Of a DNA stretch of 64,000 nucleotides, positions 47,661-60,210 are shown in pieces. Source of the stretch: Morella rubra. Its lineage: Eukaryota > Streptophyta > Magnoliopsida > Fagales > Myricaceae. The notes beneath the pieces were generated by a model. It made no database searches. It worked only from the letters and a program-made list of their open reading frames with translations, and had not been told where the DNA came from. The DNA lies in the NCBI GenBank assembly GCA_003952965.2, contig CM025852.1, positions 8,440,175 to 8,504,174 of the forward strand. The letters are read 5' to 3'. The stretch's first letter is position 1. The number at the start of each line of letters is the position of its first letter. The position numbers and the translations under genes are program-made.

Positions 47661-49420
47661 AATTTAACAGTGCTGAAAATTAAGACTAGTCATTATGATT
47701 TACTTTATCCCTATCCACCATAAGACGTCAATTAGATGCATTGTAAATGTTATTCGTCCATGCACAAATCTCACAAATACTATACCCAATTCATCTTGGC
47801 CACCGACGTCGGTCTCAATAACTCTGTCCTTACAAAATCTTTTGGGGCAGAATTTGTCAACATCTTCAAAAAGTCCAATTTTTGGGATGCAATCAATTAA
47901 TCCCCGTTTCAAAAAATCTAATGCTTTTCGGGACAAATTTATCTGTCCCCATATACCGTTCTATGATTGTGAAGCTACTATATATGTTCCATACCAAATT
48001 ATGTTGTAAGATATTTCCTTTTTGAAATCTCAAAAATATTCATCACATGATTGCTCATATATATTTTGTGTACACTAGACCAAAAGCTTATGATAAGTTT
48101 GAATTTAGAATCAAATAATAAAATTAAAAATGAGTGGTTTTTTTTTTGTAAATTGAATATTGCAAGCTCCTTTTATAACTAGTTTCAGCATCCTAAAAGT
48201 CCGAATAATTTAAAGTTGAATTACAACAAATATTTTACATTTTTGTGCCATTGAAAGATAGAAATAAATAAACCAAGTAACTAAATAAAGAAGATTGTGT
48301 ATATATACAAGAAACTAATTACAAAATTAGAGAAAGAAGGATCTCCATGACTGATACAATAATATTATACAAGTTTTGTTTCGTTCTGAGGCGATTAATT
48401 GACTTTAAACTTCTTGAATTTGGATTCATGCAATACTTAAGGTACTACTATATATATATTTATGTTTGAATATTTGCACTGGGTTTGTATTCTAATATGT
48501 TGATGATCATGAGCATAGTATACATATATTAACACCATCATATGCTATACTTATTTTTGCACCAATATAATTTGTTCATGTACTAATTAGGACTAGCACA
48601 TGAAGCTCAACAATACAGTTTAACTATTTTTTTTTTTCTATGACTAACATAGTTTTTAAATATTTGATGTTTTCTCAATGCGGCAGGTATGGAGTAAGGT
48701 GAAATCGTTGATGAAAATTGTGAAACGTAAGGGACCAAGAACATAAGAAATTAGTGTGGTAGATATTACAAAGAGAAAAGAGAAATATCATGAGTGCTTG
48801 CAGTAGTAATGGGCAAAAGAATAATGTGCATTGTCTTATTGTAGTTACTTATTTGATTGTATGAGTAATAGTATGTGTACTCTAATAGAACCAATATATA
48901 GTAAAATCAAAACTATATACATATGAAAGTTGGTTGTCTTGCGAAGAAAAAAAAAAGTTGGTTATCTTCTCTTTTTGATTCTCAAAAATTTTGCAGTCTA
49001 TGCTATTCAAGTCAAGTCCAAAAGATCCTTTTAAGAATTGACCATATCAAGCCTGATAGAATATTTGAACAATAAGTGCTAGAGTACAATAAGTCCCTTG
49101 TGAGGCATGAGCGGATAGACATGAGAGGATATATACATACTGTTAGGACTACTAAAGTCACTCAATCTTAAACATAGTCAATCCTCAAGAACAAGCTCAA
49201 GACTAAGAATTGATTAAGCGACAAGACAAGCTAGCTAATTTTTTGAACATGGAAAAAATGTTTAGAACTAACTCATATGAAGTTCAAACTCTAAGTCATC
49301 TGTACCACCACCCATTCTAGGAATCATAAATGAAGTCTTCATGATCCTCATATCTTAAAAGCTCTAACATTAAATGTTAAAACCTCAGGATATAAAATGT
49401 TAGAAGGAAGTCAACATTAG
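47661..49420. other. Gap without recognisable gene
   Basis: AT-rich sequence. Short open frames (for example minus 47936-47700) match no family I know. Nothing else is supported. Confidence 0.5.
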
Positions 49421-49984
49421 TGATGCCAATATTAGAGTACCCAAGTCAGTCCTTTGCAAAGATGTAACTCTTCCAAGTGAATGGCTTCTTGACAATGAAA
49501 ATCACCCAAGAAAAATCCAAAATGATGTAACAAATTTAGATTTTATACAACAATACTTAGATGGAGTAATCAGAATTAGTTTTGATTAACCATGCAGTAA
49601 AACACCACTCATGATAAAAGAGAGATGATAGGTACAAAAAATCTACATCAAGCCTACACAGTTCTCTAAGATAAGAGACATGAATTTAAAATTAGGTTTA
49701 ATTATCATACAGGTCCCTCTAGTATACAAATTTTACAATTTAGTCCCTAAGGTACAACTTTCAGTCTCAAGGTCCCTGAGATACATTTTTCAACAAATGG
49801 ATCCTTCTGTCTATCTACCGTTACTCAACTAACGGAATGGCGCCCACATGACCTGCTACTTCTACATCACCACTAATTAAGGTTTAACACGTGTTTTAAA
49901 AATAAAGCAAATTAAAAAAGCCAAATCAATATGCTGCCGATGCCATTAACCTCTACTACTTTGAAAAATTCAAATTGACACTAC

Positions 49985-50201
49985 TGGCTGTGCCACCCAC
50001 CATTCGGCTGTTTTCCTCTCCTATGCCATTGCCAGCCTCTGCGCCCTCCTTTTGGCCTTCTGCAACAGCGAGATTGGTGTTGACGTGCCAGTCGCTGGTG
50101 GCGCCTTCAGTGACCTCAATGTCACTTTCGGTCGGTTTATCACCACCACCATCTCAACCAACTTTTTTTGTTATGTTTTAATGCACCAGAACCCACGAAC
50201 A
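49985..50201 (+). pseudogene. Captured cationic amino acid transporter fragment
   Basis: In the frame of 50004 the sequence encodes SAVFLSYAIASLCALLLAFC then NSEIGVDVPVAGGAFSDLNV and TFGRFI. This matches the conserved second-to-third transmembrane region of plant CAT (SLC7-type) permeases, where the usual text is YTEFAVDMPVAGGAF with YLRV. Asn-Ser for Tyr-Thr and other changes suggest drift. The frame closes soon after. It is a fragment inside a MULE and not a working transporter. Confidence 0.75.
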
Positions 50202-50225
50202 TAGTCCCTACCACCGCAGCCATCT

Positions 50226-50600
50226 TCACAGAGATCTCATCTCCTCCTTCAACACACTGAGAAACTCCTCCGGCATAAGTGCTGGAAAGGGTAACTGAAG
50301 CCTGAAGCAATGACTCTTATCAAACCTTAATTCGGTTTCGCTTTTATCACACTTCAAGAATTCGGTTCCTCCAGCTCCGCTACAATTCTCATATGGTTTT
50401 TTCCCCTGCTCCATTTACTCCTTCCAGTCCTACATTTTCGCCCTTTTTCACTTTCCAGGTCACGTCCTTAATTGCGTTGCACATTTTGATCATAGCATTT
50501 GTGATAGTGGGGGGATTTTGGCAAGGAGACTAGAAGAACTTTACCGAACCTGCGAACTCGAAACACCACCCATCTTCTTTCCCTACAGAGTATCAGGAGT
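50226..50600 (-). other. Second GC-rich cargo segment in Pack-MULE
   Basis: On the minus strand an open stretch includes PFPALMPEEFLSVLKEEMRS, which looks like real protein but which I cannot place. Its orientation is opposite to the transporter fragment, so two source genes may be joined here. Confidence 0.35.
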
Positions 50601-51639
50601 CGTCAATGGAGCTGGCATGGTTTATCTAAGCTACATAGTGGAGGATGACGTGGCATATTGATTTGGGGTTTTCAAGTCGAATTTTTGTTAAAACACGTGT
50701 CAAATCTTGATTGGCAGTGATGTGGCAGGAGCAGGTCAAGTGGACATCATCCCGTTAACTGCGTAATGGCAAATAAACGGGGGACCCATTTTTCGAAAAA
50801 ATGTCCCTCCGGACCTAGTGATTTTGAAAGTTGTATCTCATGGAACTATATGATAATTAAGCCTTAGAATTAAAAGGAATAAAAATTAATTCCCAAGTAA
50901 GTACCTCTACTACACTCTATGTCTTAATCAGAAGAACAAGAACAAAATTCTCCAACTCAAACAAATTTAGAAGAACCAATAAATTCTTAGTTAATGATGC
51001 TAAGAAAAGTGTTCAAGCATAATATTAAAAAATTAGAAGAAGAATTTATGTCGAAAGAAAATGAAAGTAAAAAAGGGAGACATATATAACAAACCATACT
51101 CAAAAGGAAAGAAAGATATTTACAACAAATAGATAGAATTTGTAAATGAAATCAATGGATAAGTCTATTTCTTAAACTATGTAGAAAAATATCACCCACT
51201 AACCTTAAATGTTTTAACCAAGATTAGATAGACTGAACAAGATAAAACGACAATCCATGAAAGTCACCCTCCTTTAGAAACAATTATCGTCTCACAAAGA
51301 GGAACATAAGTAAATGCATCACCTTTCAAAGTATCAACAGATGGAGAAACTAAAAAAGTAGTTCAAAAAAGTGAGTTACGCACAGACACAACTGCTTGTT
51401 GTGTGCCATGTGTCATGCACCATGTACTGATCAATCGTCTAATATGTCGATTGATCGTCCAATTTGAGAGATTATTAAGCCCTCACATGTCCACCATGCA
51501 GCCTTCTGTAAGACGATCAAATGCTTATCATAGCCGAGGTATCGTCAAATGCCGATAGATCATCCAACTAGATGATTGAATGTCTGTGTGATGCTAATTA
51601 CCTTGCCGTCACTAAACTTTTTAATTTAATTCTTAATTC

Positions 51640-53514
51640 GGGCTAATCGGTCGTCCCATTCACCAATCGATCGTCTGGTTGATGAAACTTTTTCGTCAAC
51701 AAAGCCTTCTGCTCCTCGTGAAAAACATCTTTGTCACCTAATATTTTTTCCAATTTAATTTTTAGACGATCTATCGTTCATGTATACAATTGAATATCTC
51801 TGTGATGAAAAGTTTAGTAACAAAAACATTATGCTTCTCATGACAAAAAAATTTTGTCCCCAAAAAGTTCTTATTTTTTTATTTTTTCCTAATGAAATTT
51901 TCATCACAGATAATGAATGTTGTCATGAAATTGGTGACGAAATCAATTTTCGTAATTAAAAACAAACTTTTAGTGCCGCAATTAATTTTGTCACTGAAAG
52001 TTGAAATTCTGTAGCGTCACCAAGGTCATACTATACAATTTAATGTAATTTAATTACATAAGTTGATCGGCTTCATGTAGCGGTCAACCTCTAACTATAG
52101 TGGTTGATCAATCGCGTAGGACAAAATCTAACTTTTTGACGGTTGCATTCAATGGCTAGTTTTAGAGGTCGATCGCTACAAGGAACAGGTCGACCGATAT
52201 ATCACGAACTTGGATAGTTCTACTCCAAAAAGCTAGAAACAACTATTTTTGACATGTGACTTATATAAGGACTCTCCCAAGGCCTCCTAAACACACTTCA
52301 ACAATTGTATATTATTTCTAAAGCTTGAGAGGATCAAAAACACTTTTCAATCATCTCAATTAGTTGCACTTTCAATCGCGTAGGACAAAATCTAACTTTT
52401 TGACGGTTGCTCAATGCTCAGAGGTCGATCGCTACAAGAACAGGTCGACCGGAACTTCTTTAGTTCTGGGGGTGAGCTTGATTGGGTCATTGTGTTTAGA
52501 AAAAGATCAGATAGACCTTTCCATTGTCTTATCTACTCTTTGAGATAGTCAAATTCTTATATTTTCTTATTCAAACTGGTGTGGTTCCTTTAGCGAGTTT
52601 GTTCATTAAAGAAGGAGCTTAGAGAAGGTATATCTTAAGCTCGGTTGAGTTCTGAGTGGTGAGCTTGAAAATTTAATTGGGTTGTGAAAGTTGAGCCTAG
52701 GAAAACACTAATAAGATTCTCTAACACCCGGAAGCTAGAGTGTACATTATTTAGAAGATAGTAGAGAAAACATTAATGTTTGAAAAGAAGCTTGAGGGGT
52801 GGATGTCGGCGGGGGTTTGCTGAACCACTTGAAAATCTCTTGTTTGATTTTTTCTATCTCTATTCTTTACATTTAGCACTTATATTCTCACTTTAATATA
52901 TTTGCATAATACTTCTGTTAAATTTGTATTTACTTTGCAACACGAGCTTGGGAGTTAAAATCAAAAAATTAAAACCTAGTTCAACCCCCCCTCTTGGGTT
53001 GCTTTAATCTTAAGAACTTCATAAACACAATGTTTTGAAAACAAAACACATTCGTCACTAAAGATTTATTCAGTGACGATTTGACAATTTTCATCATTTC
53101 TGGTATTCGAGCATGATGTGGTCATTTGAACAATTTTGCTTGCATTTTTACACCACCTTCTTTCCTTACTTTCCTTAACAAAATATTTTTGTTGCTAAAA
53201 ACATGTGTTTTAAGGCTTTAGCAACGAGACAATATTGTCATGGAAGAGGTGCTTTTAGCAGCAAAATTGACATTTGTTGCTAAAACAAATGTGTTTTAAA
53301 CTCTTTGGCAACGAGAGATATTTTTAACGACGAACGTTCTTTCATCGCTAAAAGATGCTTTTAGCGACCAAATTTTACATTGGTTGATAGAAACATTTGT
53401 TTTAGGTGTTTAGTGACGAAAATATTTTTTTTGATCGCTAAAGGGATATTTTAAAGAAAAAAATTGGGTTCATCGCTTTTAAATTTGTCACTAAAGAGCA
53501 AATTTGTTGTAGTG
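51640..53514. mobile_element. CACTA right-end segment
   Basis: Ends in caaatttgttgtagtg at 53514, the complement of a CACTACAAC terminus, and is filled with gtcactaaa, agcgacgaaa and ttgctaaaa repeats. No left terminus or transposase is seen, so this is a truncated or internally rearranged copy. An LTR-like insertion (52077-53012) interrupts it. Confidence 0.7.
52077..53012 (+). mobile_element. Probable solo LTR inside CACTA segment, fossil
   Basis: Relative to the duplicate at 55.3 kb this is extra sequence. It starts tgtagcgg, contains a TATA-like stretch (gacttatataaggac, near 52257), ends close to the ttcaaccccccctcttgg string common in plant Copia LTR tails, and is flanked by cttca on both sides. 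It holds an internal direct repeat at about 52110-52200 and 52370-52455. The exact ends are uncertain. Confidence 0.5.
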
Positions 53515-54138
53515 TATAAACTAAAAATTTCATCACATTTAACACCCAAACTACCTAAATACATCAATGTTTGCCTCTATTAATATCTTAGGGTCAAAAT
53601 GTGCAAAAAATATCAACAATTAAATCCCATAACAGGGCAAACATTGAGAAATTTTAATAGTTTGATCAGGGCTTAATGTCATGACAAAATTGGTATAGCT
53701 TGAGTGTTGAAAATGACATTTAACCCATAATTTGTAAGAGGCGAAAAGTGATATTGTTTTCCCAAAAGTTATTTTCATATTGATGTTGTAATAATATAAA
53801 TAACGTGTCTTAAAATAAACACAAACTTTTACAAGTACTGGATTAAATACAAATAACATATTGCGTACTAAAGAAATAAACATACATACTAGGAACAAAG
53901 ACCATGTCACATGCATAAAGCATTGTCTCACAAGGTTTAAACATTATTTCTATTAGCAATTGCAATTCAGCGGAATCAACTATTTAATTATTTTTCTTCT
54001 TTCCATTGATGTAGCAAGAATATCTCGTATCTACGATCATCCTTGATCATCAATATTTGTCATGTTAATTTCTTATTTTTCTTCCCTTTACGAACCCAAC
54101 TTTCCATTTAGATTTCACCTTAATCCACATCTGCCACC
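53030..54138. repeat. Segmental repeat, copy 1
   Basis: Contains the CACTA right end and about 620 bp of flank. It matches 55335-56690 with a 2.3-kb offset, sharing strings such as aagtactggattaaatacaa and aggaacaaagaccatg. Confidence 0.85.
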
Positions 54139-54997
54139 ACTACAAGAAAACAGAGCTTCAGCCACGCGACAGAACCCGTTCCCCTGCTTCCCGTCAGTAG
54201 AGCACAAGCTCCGTCCACGCTGACTAGCTATCCGTCGATGTTAAATTAAAATAATTCCTTCGCTTTTAAACGCCGAGTTTTGTGGTTTGCAATGTCTTCA
54301 GTGATGCATCTCCGAATAACAGAGACGAGATGGGTGGTCGCGATCTCCTATTAAATAGGTCACTTGTAGCGTCACTCTGGGTCCATCAAGACAGATGAAG
54401 AACCCACTCTGGGTCCGTCGAAATCTAAATTACTGTGGCGCTCAATGACTTTGGCAAAGCATCTCCACCCTACATCAATGAGTCAGTTGTCGGTAACCCG
54501 GTCACCATTCCGCTACCGCTTGGATCCGTCAAGAGCAATTGCAGAGCTGACACAAGTGGTCGTCGCCGATGGTTTTCTTGCAAGATGTTATGGGCTAACG
54601 AGCTGATATACGTTGGCGAAGGTCCTTTTCGTCAAGGATGATGTTGCTCATCGAGGATTTCTGTCTGCAGAAAATAGGGGAAGTTGCAGCTTAGCTTGAA
54701 TTGCTATCTAGATTTTGAGGTTTCAATTGTTACTGTCTGCATCAAACAATCCGAATCCTTTGAAAGGGTTCAATGATTTGGAAATAATCTTGTCTCCCAT
54801 TTACTCTTGACGTGAGGTCTCTATCATCACAGGGAGAGTCTCCCGCTTCTTTTGTCGATTTGCCCCCCAAAAGTGCAGCGTCAGATAGACTAACTACATG
54901 ATGGAAGAGTGCGGGGAGCAGATCAATCCTTAGAGTAAGATCTATTCACTGATCCTTGTTCTTTTTTCTATGCCTACCTTTATTTTTTCGTCTAGCT

Positions 54998-55035
<38 letters not shown>

Positions 55036-55260
55036 GGACCATTAATGTTATTTCTCATGTTATATATATAAGAGCTCACATCTCAAATTAAGCTCTGTCC
55101 TTCATGCATTCTCACATTGGGTGACCATTTTAGGTGGTGCGTAAAATCTAGAACCTGGACACCCCTTTAGTGTTGGAACAAAGGTTGAGGGTCATATGAT
55201 ACTTGTTAGTAAGTGATACAACTACTTACACATACATAGAATACATATACACTTTTAATC
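54139..55260. mobile_element. CACTA left terminus and unassigned sequence
   Basis: cactacaagaaaa at 54139 is a typical CACTA start placed right after the end of segmental repeat copy 1, where copy 2 continues with different sequence. No matching cttgtagtg end is seen. The rest is GC-richer and has repeated actctgggtccgtc strings, with no recognisable gene. Confidence 0.5.
54998..55035. repeat. (CA)n(TA)n microsatellite
   Basis: About nine CA followed by about ten TA dinucleotides. Confidence 0.95.
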
Positions 55261-55334
55261 GGGGTCATACTGTACAATTCAATGTACTTTAATTACATCA
55301 ATTGACTGTATCCTGCAACGCTATTGAATGGAAT

Positions 55335-56690
55335 AAGATGTTTTGACAACGAAACACATTCGACACTAAAGACTTACTCAGTGACAATTTGACAATTTTC
55401 GTCACCAACACGTGTTCGAACGTGATGTGGTTGCTCTAACAATTCTTCCCACCTTTTTGCACCACCTCGCCTTACTTTCCTCAAGGAAATATTTTTGTCC
55501 TTAAAAACATGTATTTAAGTCTTTAGTGACAAAAAAGTATTACTGACAAAAAAATATTGTCGCAGAAGAGGTTGGTTCTAGCGACTAAATTGACATTCGT
55601 AGTTAAAAGCACGTGTTTCAAGTCTTTAGCGACTAGAGGTATTTTTAACGAGAAAAGCACGTTCCTCACTGAAAGGCGCTTTTAGTGACGAAATTTTACA
55701 TTTGTCGTTAAATACATGTGTTTGAGACTTTAGCGACAAAAATATTATTTTGTCACTAAAGGGATATTTTTAAAGAAAAAATTGGGTTTGTCACTAATAA
55801 ATTCGCCACGGAGGAGAAAATTTGTTGTAATATATAAACTACGAATTGCATCACATTTAGCCTCCAAACTACCAAATTAAATACATCAATGTTTGCCTTC
55901 TAGTAAAATCTTATGGGTCAAAATGCGCAGAAAGTAGGCTACAAGGTACAATATCGACAGTTGGATCCTATGACAGGGTGAACATTGATAAATTTTGGTA
56001 GTTTAAAGGCTCAATATGACGAAATAGGTAGCTTGAGATGTCATTTGACTCATAGTTTAGAGGCGAAAAGTAATGTTTTTCCAAAAGTTAATTATAATCT
56101 TATTGACGTTCTAATAATATAAATAACATGTCTTTAAATAAACACAAGCTTTTAAGAGTACTGGATTAAATACAAATAACATACAGCGTACTGAAGAAAT
56201 AAACATACATGCTAGGAACAAAGACCATGCATGTCACATGCATAAAAGCATGCATTAATGTCTCACAATTGTGTAACCTTCACTTTTATTAGCATGAATT
56301 GCAATTCAACAGAGTCAACTAATTATTTTCGTCTTCCCATTAATGTAGCATGAATATTATCGCATATCTACGATCATCCTTCATCTTCTTGTTTTTTTTT
56401 TTTAATCAAAACAACTAGTCTTATTCAAAACTCCAAATCCAAAAACACTAAAGTGGTTCTGTCCCTGCATACAATCAATTTAAATCAGAAAAACGCTCAC
56501 AAGTACAGGGGTTGCTTCCTGAGATGAATTCTGTGGCGGCCCATGACGAGCCAACTGGTGCATACCGTATTGGCACCTCACTGAACATGGCTGACCTTAA
56601 TCCAGTACATTAATTTCTTATTTTTCTTCCCTTTAGGAACCCCATTTTCCACGTAGATTTCACCTTAAGCCAGGACATCTGCCACAATCA
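55335..56690. repeat. Segmental repeat, copy 2
   Basis: The duplicate of 53030-54138. The CACTA end at about 55832 is decayed (gttgtaat in place of gttgtagt). It is interrupted by a retroposon at 56392-56600. Confidence 0.85.
56392..56600 (-). mobile_element. LINE or other poly(A) retroposon, 5'-truncated
   Basis: About 210 bp absent from segmental repeat copy 1, with a T-run at 56392-56403, that is, an A-tail on the minus strand. The minus strand 5' part reads like the end of a plant LINE RNase H region, but this is too short to be sure. Confidence 0.6.
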
Positions 56691-56824
56691 AAGAACAAGT
56701 ATAAGAAACAACCTTAATTATGGTACAATATCGCCTAACTCTGAATTTTCCTTATTAAAGGTGTTAATTAATTATTTCTTCATTTATGATGTTACTAATA
56801 TATATATATATATATGTAATACCT

Positions 56825-58001
56825 GTATAGTATTATTACGTTGTAATGTAAAAATTTCTGATTGTGTAGGTGATGTTTTAAGAGGAGGTTTTGATGGATC
56901 AGAATGGATATTTTCATATCGTGGGAATTGTAAATTATTATCTGTATATATTGTTTCTGGTATAAGTGATTCTATTGGAGGTTCATTTGAAGTGGATGGT
57001 CTTTGTGTAGTTGGTTTAAAATGAGATGAAGTAGATTGAAATCGGGAAGATGGTGTTGTAAAAGAGGAAAATGATTTGCGAGAAAAAGAACGACTGAGAT
57101 TTGCTTCTTTTTGAAAAGATAAAGTGACAGAACCATCATTATGTTGTGTAAAATATTCAATGGCTTTATTTTCTTTTTTAGGAGGTGGAGTTATTAATGG
57201 TAATTTCCAATCATCTGGTAATATTATATCATCCCATTTATCATACGAGGTATTAGTAATATTTGAAAATTCATTATTGGTAGTTAAAAGTAAAGTTTCT
57301 CCTGAATGAGGACGTACCTTTGATCTAGGATCAAGTGTAGTCTTCATTAGTTTGTAATGGAGTCTGTATACGACAGCAAGGTATTGAGCACCTTCCATCA
57401 TATCATGACCCATTGATTTAATATTTAATATTAAAGAGTGTAAAATAGTAGGATCAGTTAAAGATAATGGAAAACAAGGATAGCAATTAAAATAAATAGG
57501 TCCTTGATGTAAGGACGATTCTACTATTCCAAGTAAAGAATTTGAAAATTGATTATGTCTACCATCTCTTAGACATAGTAAAACAGAGGCATTAAGACCT
57601 TGTCTTGTTAAAGGTGTTACCGCAACTTGAACAAGACCCATGTGCATATATTTAAAACCTTGATTAATATGATTTTGGATCATAGTTGAGTTTAGAAAAT
57701 ATAGAATTTCATATTCTTTACCAATTGGAATTAATTGTTCTATTGTTTTAATTGCATAATCTGTATTAAACTTAAATGTTGATTGTTTATATAATTGTGA
57801 ATCTTTAACTTTTGGTATAATCCAATTATTTAAGGGTTTATTTGTGCCTAATGATACATGATAATCATCAGTATTGATATGTGATGCAGTATTATCCATG
57901 CTGATATTATCTATACTACTACTATTAGAAGTTCCACTTGCTAGACTTCGACTACTATTTGATCGTTTAAATATTCCTTTCATACTGAAGTGTGATTTCA
58001 A
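56825..58001 (-). mobile_element. Caulimovirid movement-protein region, fossil
   Basis: A long minus-strand open region from 58001 with the 30K-superfamily movement-protein core: EILYFLNSTMIQNHINQGF, QVAVTPLTRQGLNASVLLCL, DGRHNQFSNSLLGIVE, and PIYFNCYPCFPLSLTDPTIL. It is followed by a Ser/Thr-rich linker. In live caulimovirids this protein lines plasmodesmata for cell-to-cell spread. Part of the endogenous fossil, incomplete at its 3' side. Confidence 0.85.
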
Positions 58002-58220
58002 AAGAGACTACTGAAACGGGTCGCACCAACCGGGTCCGGCCTTCTTATGGCTAATCCAACGGCTATTCAGGTGAAGTCCAACGTTTCAATAGGATCTAAA
58101 GAAATTGTCACTTGAGGATGAAATGAACAATTAAAGGATCAAAAGTAATGTGATCTTTGCAAAAGGGACTTGAAATAGTAAAGTATAGGCGAAATGCTAT
58201 GCAAATGTATGGATGTACAG

Positions 58221-58236
58221 TATGGCTCTGATACCA
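58221..58236 (-). promoter_or_regulatory. Caulimovirid tRNA-Met primer site
   Basis: The minus strand reads TGGTATCAGAGCCATA, matching the initiator-tRNA-Met primer site that marks position 1 of caulimovirid genomes. It lies about 220 bases upstream of the movement-protein ORF start and about 490 downstream of the TATA box. Confidence 0.9.
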
Positions 58237-58725
58237 AATTTACTCCCAGGTATTATCAAAGGTATTATCAATACAATAATCAAAATTATAATCAAAATCA
58301 TAATCTTCACAATATGATGAAATATATCAATGGGATAAAGTGTATAATAAAAGAAATTGGATATAATTGATAGGCATATTACGATTGATGCATAAAAAGA
58401 GATTTACTAATAAAAACAACTCTTGATTCATATTGAAAACTTACTTGATACACACTGAAAACTTGATACAGTACTTGATCAAACTTGAAAACACACTGAA
58501 AATATACTAGATTATATGAAAGATTATGAACAAAGATGATGGAGACTAGAAAGAGTAGAGAAATATGGACAGCTATGGAAAGAAAGATGAGATTATGGAA
58601 AGGGAAAGGATGATGTTTGTTTTTGGGAGAGGGTTGGAGGGTTGGAGTTTGAAGGTAGAGAGAAGGTAGAGAGAGATGCTCTGAAGGTTATTCTGAGTCG
58701 TGGTTTGAAATGAAGAGGCAAAGGT

Positions 58726-58860
58726 CTTATATAGGTAAAGAAGGAGAGAGAAAAGACAATAATATCCTTAACAGTGAAGGGTATTTTTGTAAAGTGTGAA
58801 CAGTAGAGGAAACAGTAAAAGGAAGGGTAATATGGGAAATGACGTAATCAATGACATAAT
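58726..58860 (-). promoter_or_regulatory. Caulimovirid promoter (TATA and as-1-like motifs)
   Basis: The minus strand has CTATATAAG at 58734-58726. About 100 bases upstream there are two tgac(g/a)taa motifs (58838-58857), like the as-1 element of the CaMV 35S promoter. The placement before the primer site is as expected for a pregenomic RNA promoter. Activity in the plant is unknown. Confidence 0.6.
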
Positions 58861-58920
58861 ATGCTGACTTATTCTGCTGATGTAATCTCTGACTAATTGC
58901 TGATATCAGACTGCTGACGA

Positions 58921-60210
58921 CTATAACTGTGCTATTTCTTCATCCGTAAGCTCCATTTGATATCCTTCATAAGGGTCTTGAGCATCTTGATATTCTGGTA
59001 CAAGACTTGATATGGCTTGTGCTTCTTCTGAATCTTCCGAGGATAATTGAGAGAGAACTTCAAGCAATTCTTTCTTATAGTCATCCTTTGATTTTGCTGC
59101 TGCTAATTTGGATTGTATTTGACTTTTTTGGGCTAAAAATTGAGGATGCTGAGATATTTGGTGTTGGGCTTGATTTATGGCTGAAATAATATTTTCAAAG
59201 TTATAAACAGACCACCATTTGATATAAAATTTTTGGGAAAGGACCCTTAAATGGTCTTGTTGGGTAAATATGAATTTCCAACTTAATATCCAGGGTAGCA
59301 AATTGAATTGTATATGGAAACGAAGAACAATGGGTATTTGTTTAACTCGAGGGTTTTTCATGGCAGGGTATTTTGTTAAGGCAGGGGTATCAAAAGGTTC
59401 TTTTGACCAATGGTCAAAAACCTGTTTCAAAGTTGTAGGAAATAATTGTTCTGATGAACCAAAACATTCCCACCATTGGATGAACCAACCGAGAATAATA
59501 TCTGCTTGAAAATTTTTAAATCTAATAAACCATGTGTGACGATGGTTTTGGTTATCAAAAAATAATGAAAATGTCCATGCGTCCACATAATCATAATATG
59601 TAATATTTTTAAATTTTTGTAAGGTACAGTCAATGAACGTAAAGTCCATGGCTGTCCCCATTCCTTTGCAGATATAATCCTTCGTATTGTGAATTTTGAA
59701 AAACCTATTCTGGAAGGATCATATTTACAAGGTGTTTGTTCAAATTCCACAGATTTTGTATCCATTAATATATATTGATAAAATGCTTGTGTAAAACAGG
59801 ATTTTTTGGAACATAGTTCCAACCAGGAGGTAATATTTGGAAGCTGTTTGATATGGATCTTGAAGATTAATATATGGTTCCTCAATAATGGTCACATGTC
59901 TGATATAATCTTTTGGCATAATATTATCCATGGTTTGTGGTATCGTGGAGGAAGAACTGGTAGGCTTTTGTATTTTTTGGCTGAAAGTAGTGGATGAGAT
60001 AACAGTGGATGGAGGAGTCTAGGGCCAGGTATACGAGGGGTTGGACCTCTAGGATTTGCTATTTGACCAAGGACAGTAAAGGAATTTTGTAATGGAAGAT
60101 TGTAGGAGTGGGAGTATTGATAGGGGATGGACCACGGAAAGGAAAAGGAGGAAAGGTATTGTCTGAAAGAAAATCTTCATGATATTTTTTTAGAATTGGA
60201 GGATGAAGAA
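58921..60210 (-). mobile_element. Caulimovirid second ORF region, fossil
   Basis: A minus-strand region between the RNase H end and the promoter. Its last part is a long open stretch with WFIQWWECFGSSEQLFP, ILSWKFIFTQQDHLRVLSQK and an acidic C-terminus ending ELTDEEIAQL. The position corresponds to the downstream ORF of two-ORF florendovirus-type genomes. I recognise no domain. It has a few breaks in its first part. Confidence 0.6.

Larger units (their letters stand above)
49695..50863. mobile_element. Pack-MULE carrying transporter fragment
   Basis: 1169 bp with long inverted repeats of about 280 bp, starting ggtttaattatcat and ending atgataattaagcc. Flanking 9-mers ttaaaatta (49686-49694) and ttagaatta (50864-50872) differ at one base. 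The GC-rich interior (49985-50600) differs sharply from the AT-rich surroundings and includes a piece of a cationic amino acid transporter gene. It inserted into a caulimovirid fossil. Confidence 0.9.
49430..51380 (+). mobile_element. Endogenous caulimovirid fragment, fossil
   Basis: Both sides of the nested MULE carry plus-strand remnants resembling the region after the movement-protein core of florendovirus-like endogenous pararetroviruses. The left side has LPSEWLLDNENHPRKI with QQYLDGVIRISF, comparable with LPDDWKLP and QHNDGSVTLSF in the fossil at 56.8-58.0 kb. The right side has NKWISLF-like and HESHPPLETI-like stretches. It is partial, broken in many places and old. Confidence 0.6.

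Noticed and set aside
47695-48009. Open frames of about 80-104 codons on both strands
   Set aside because: No family resemblance, and overlapping frames on opposite strands suggest chance.
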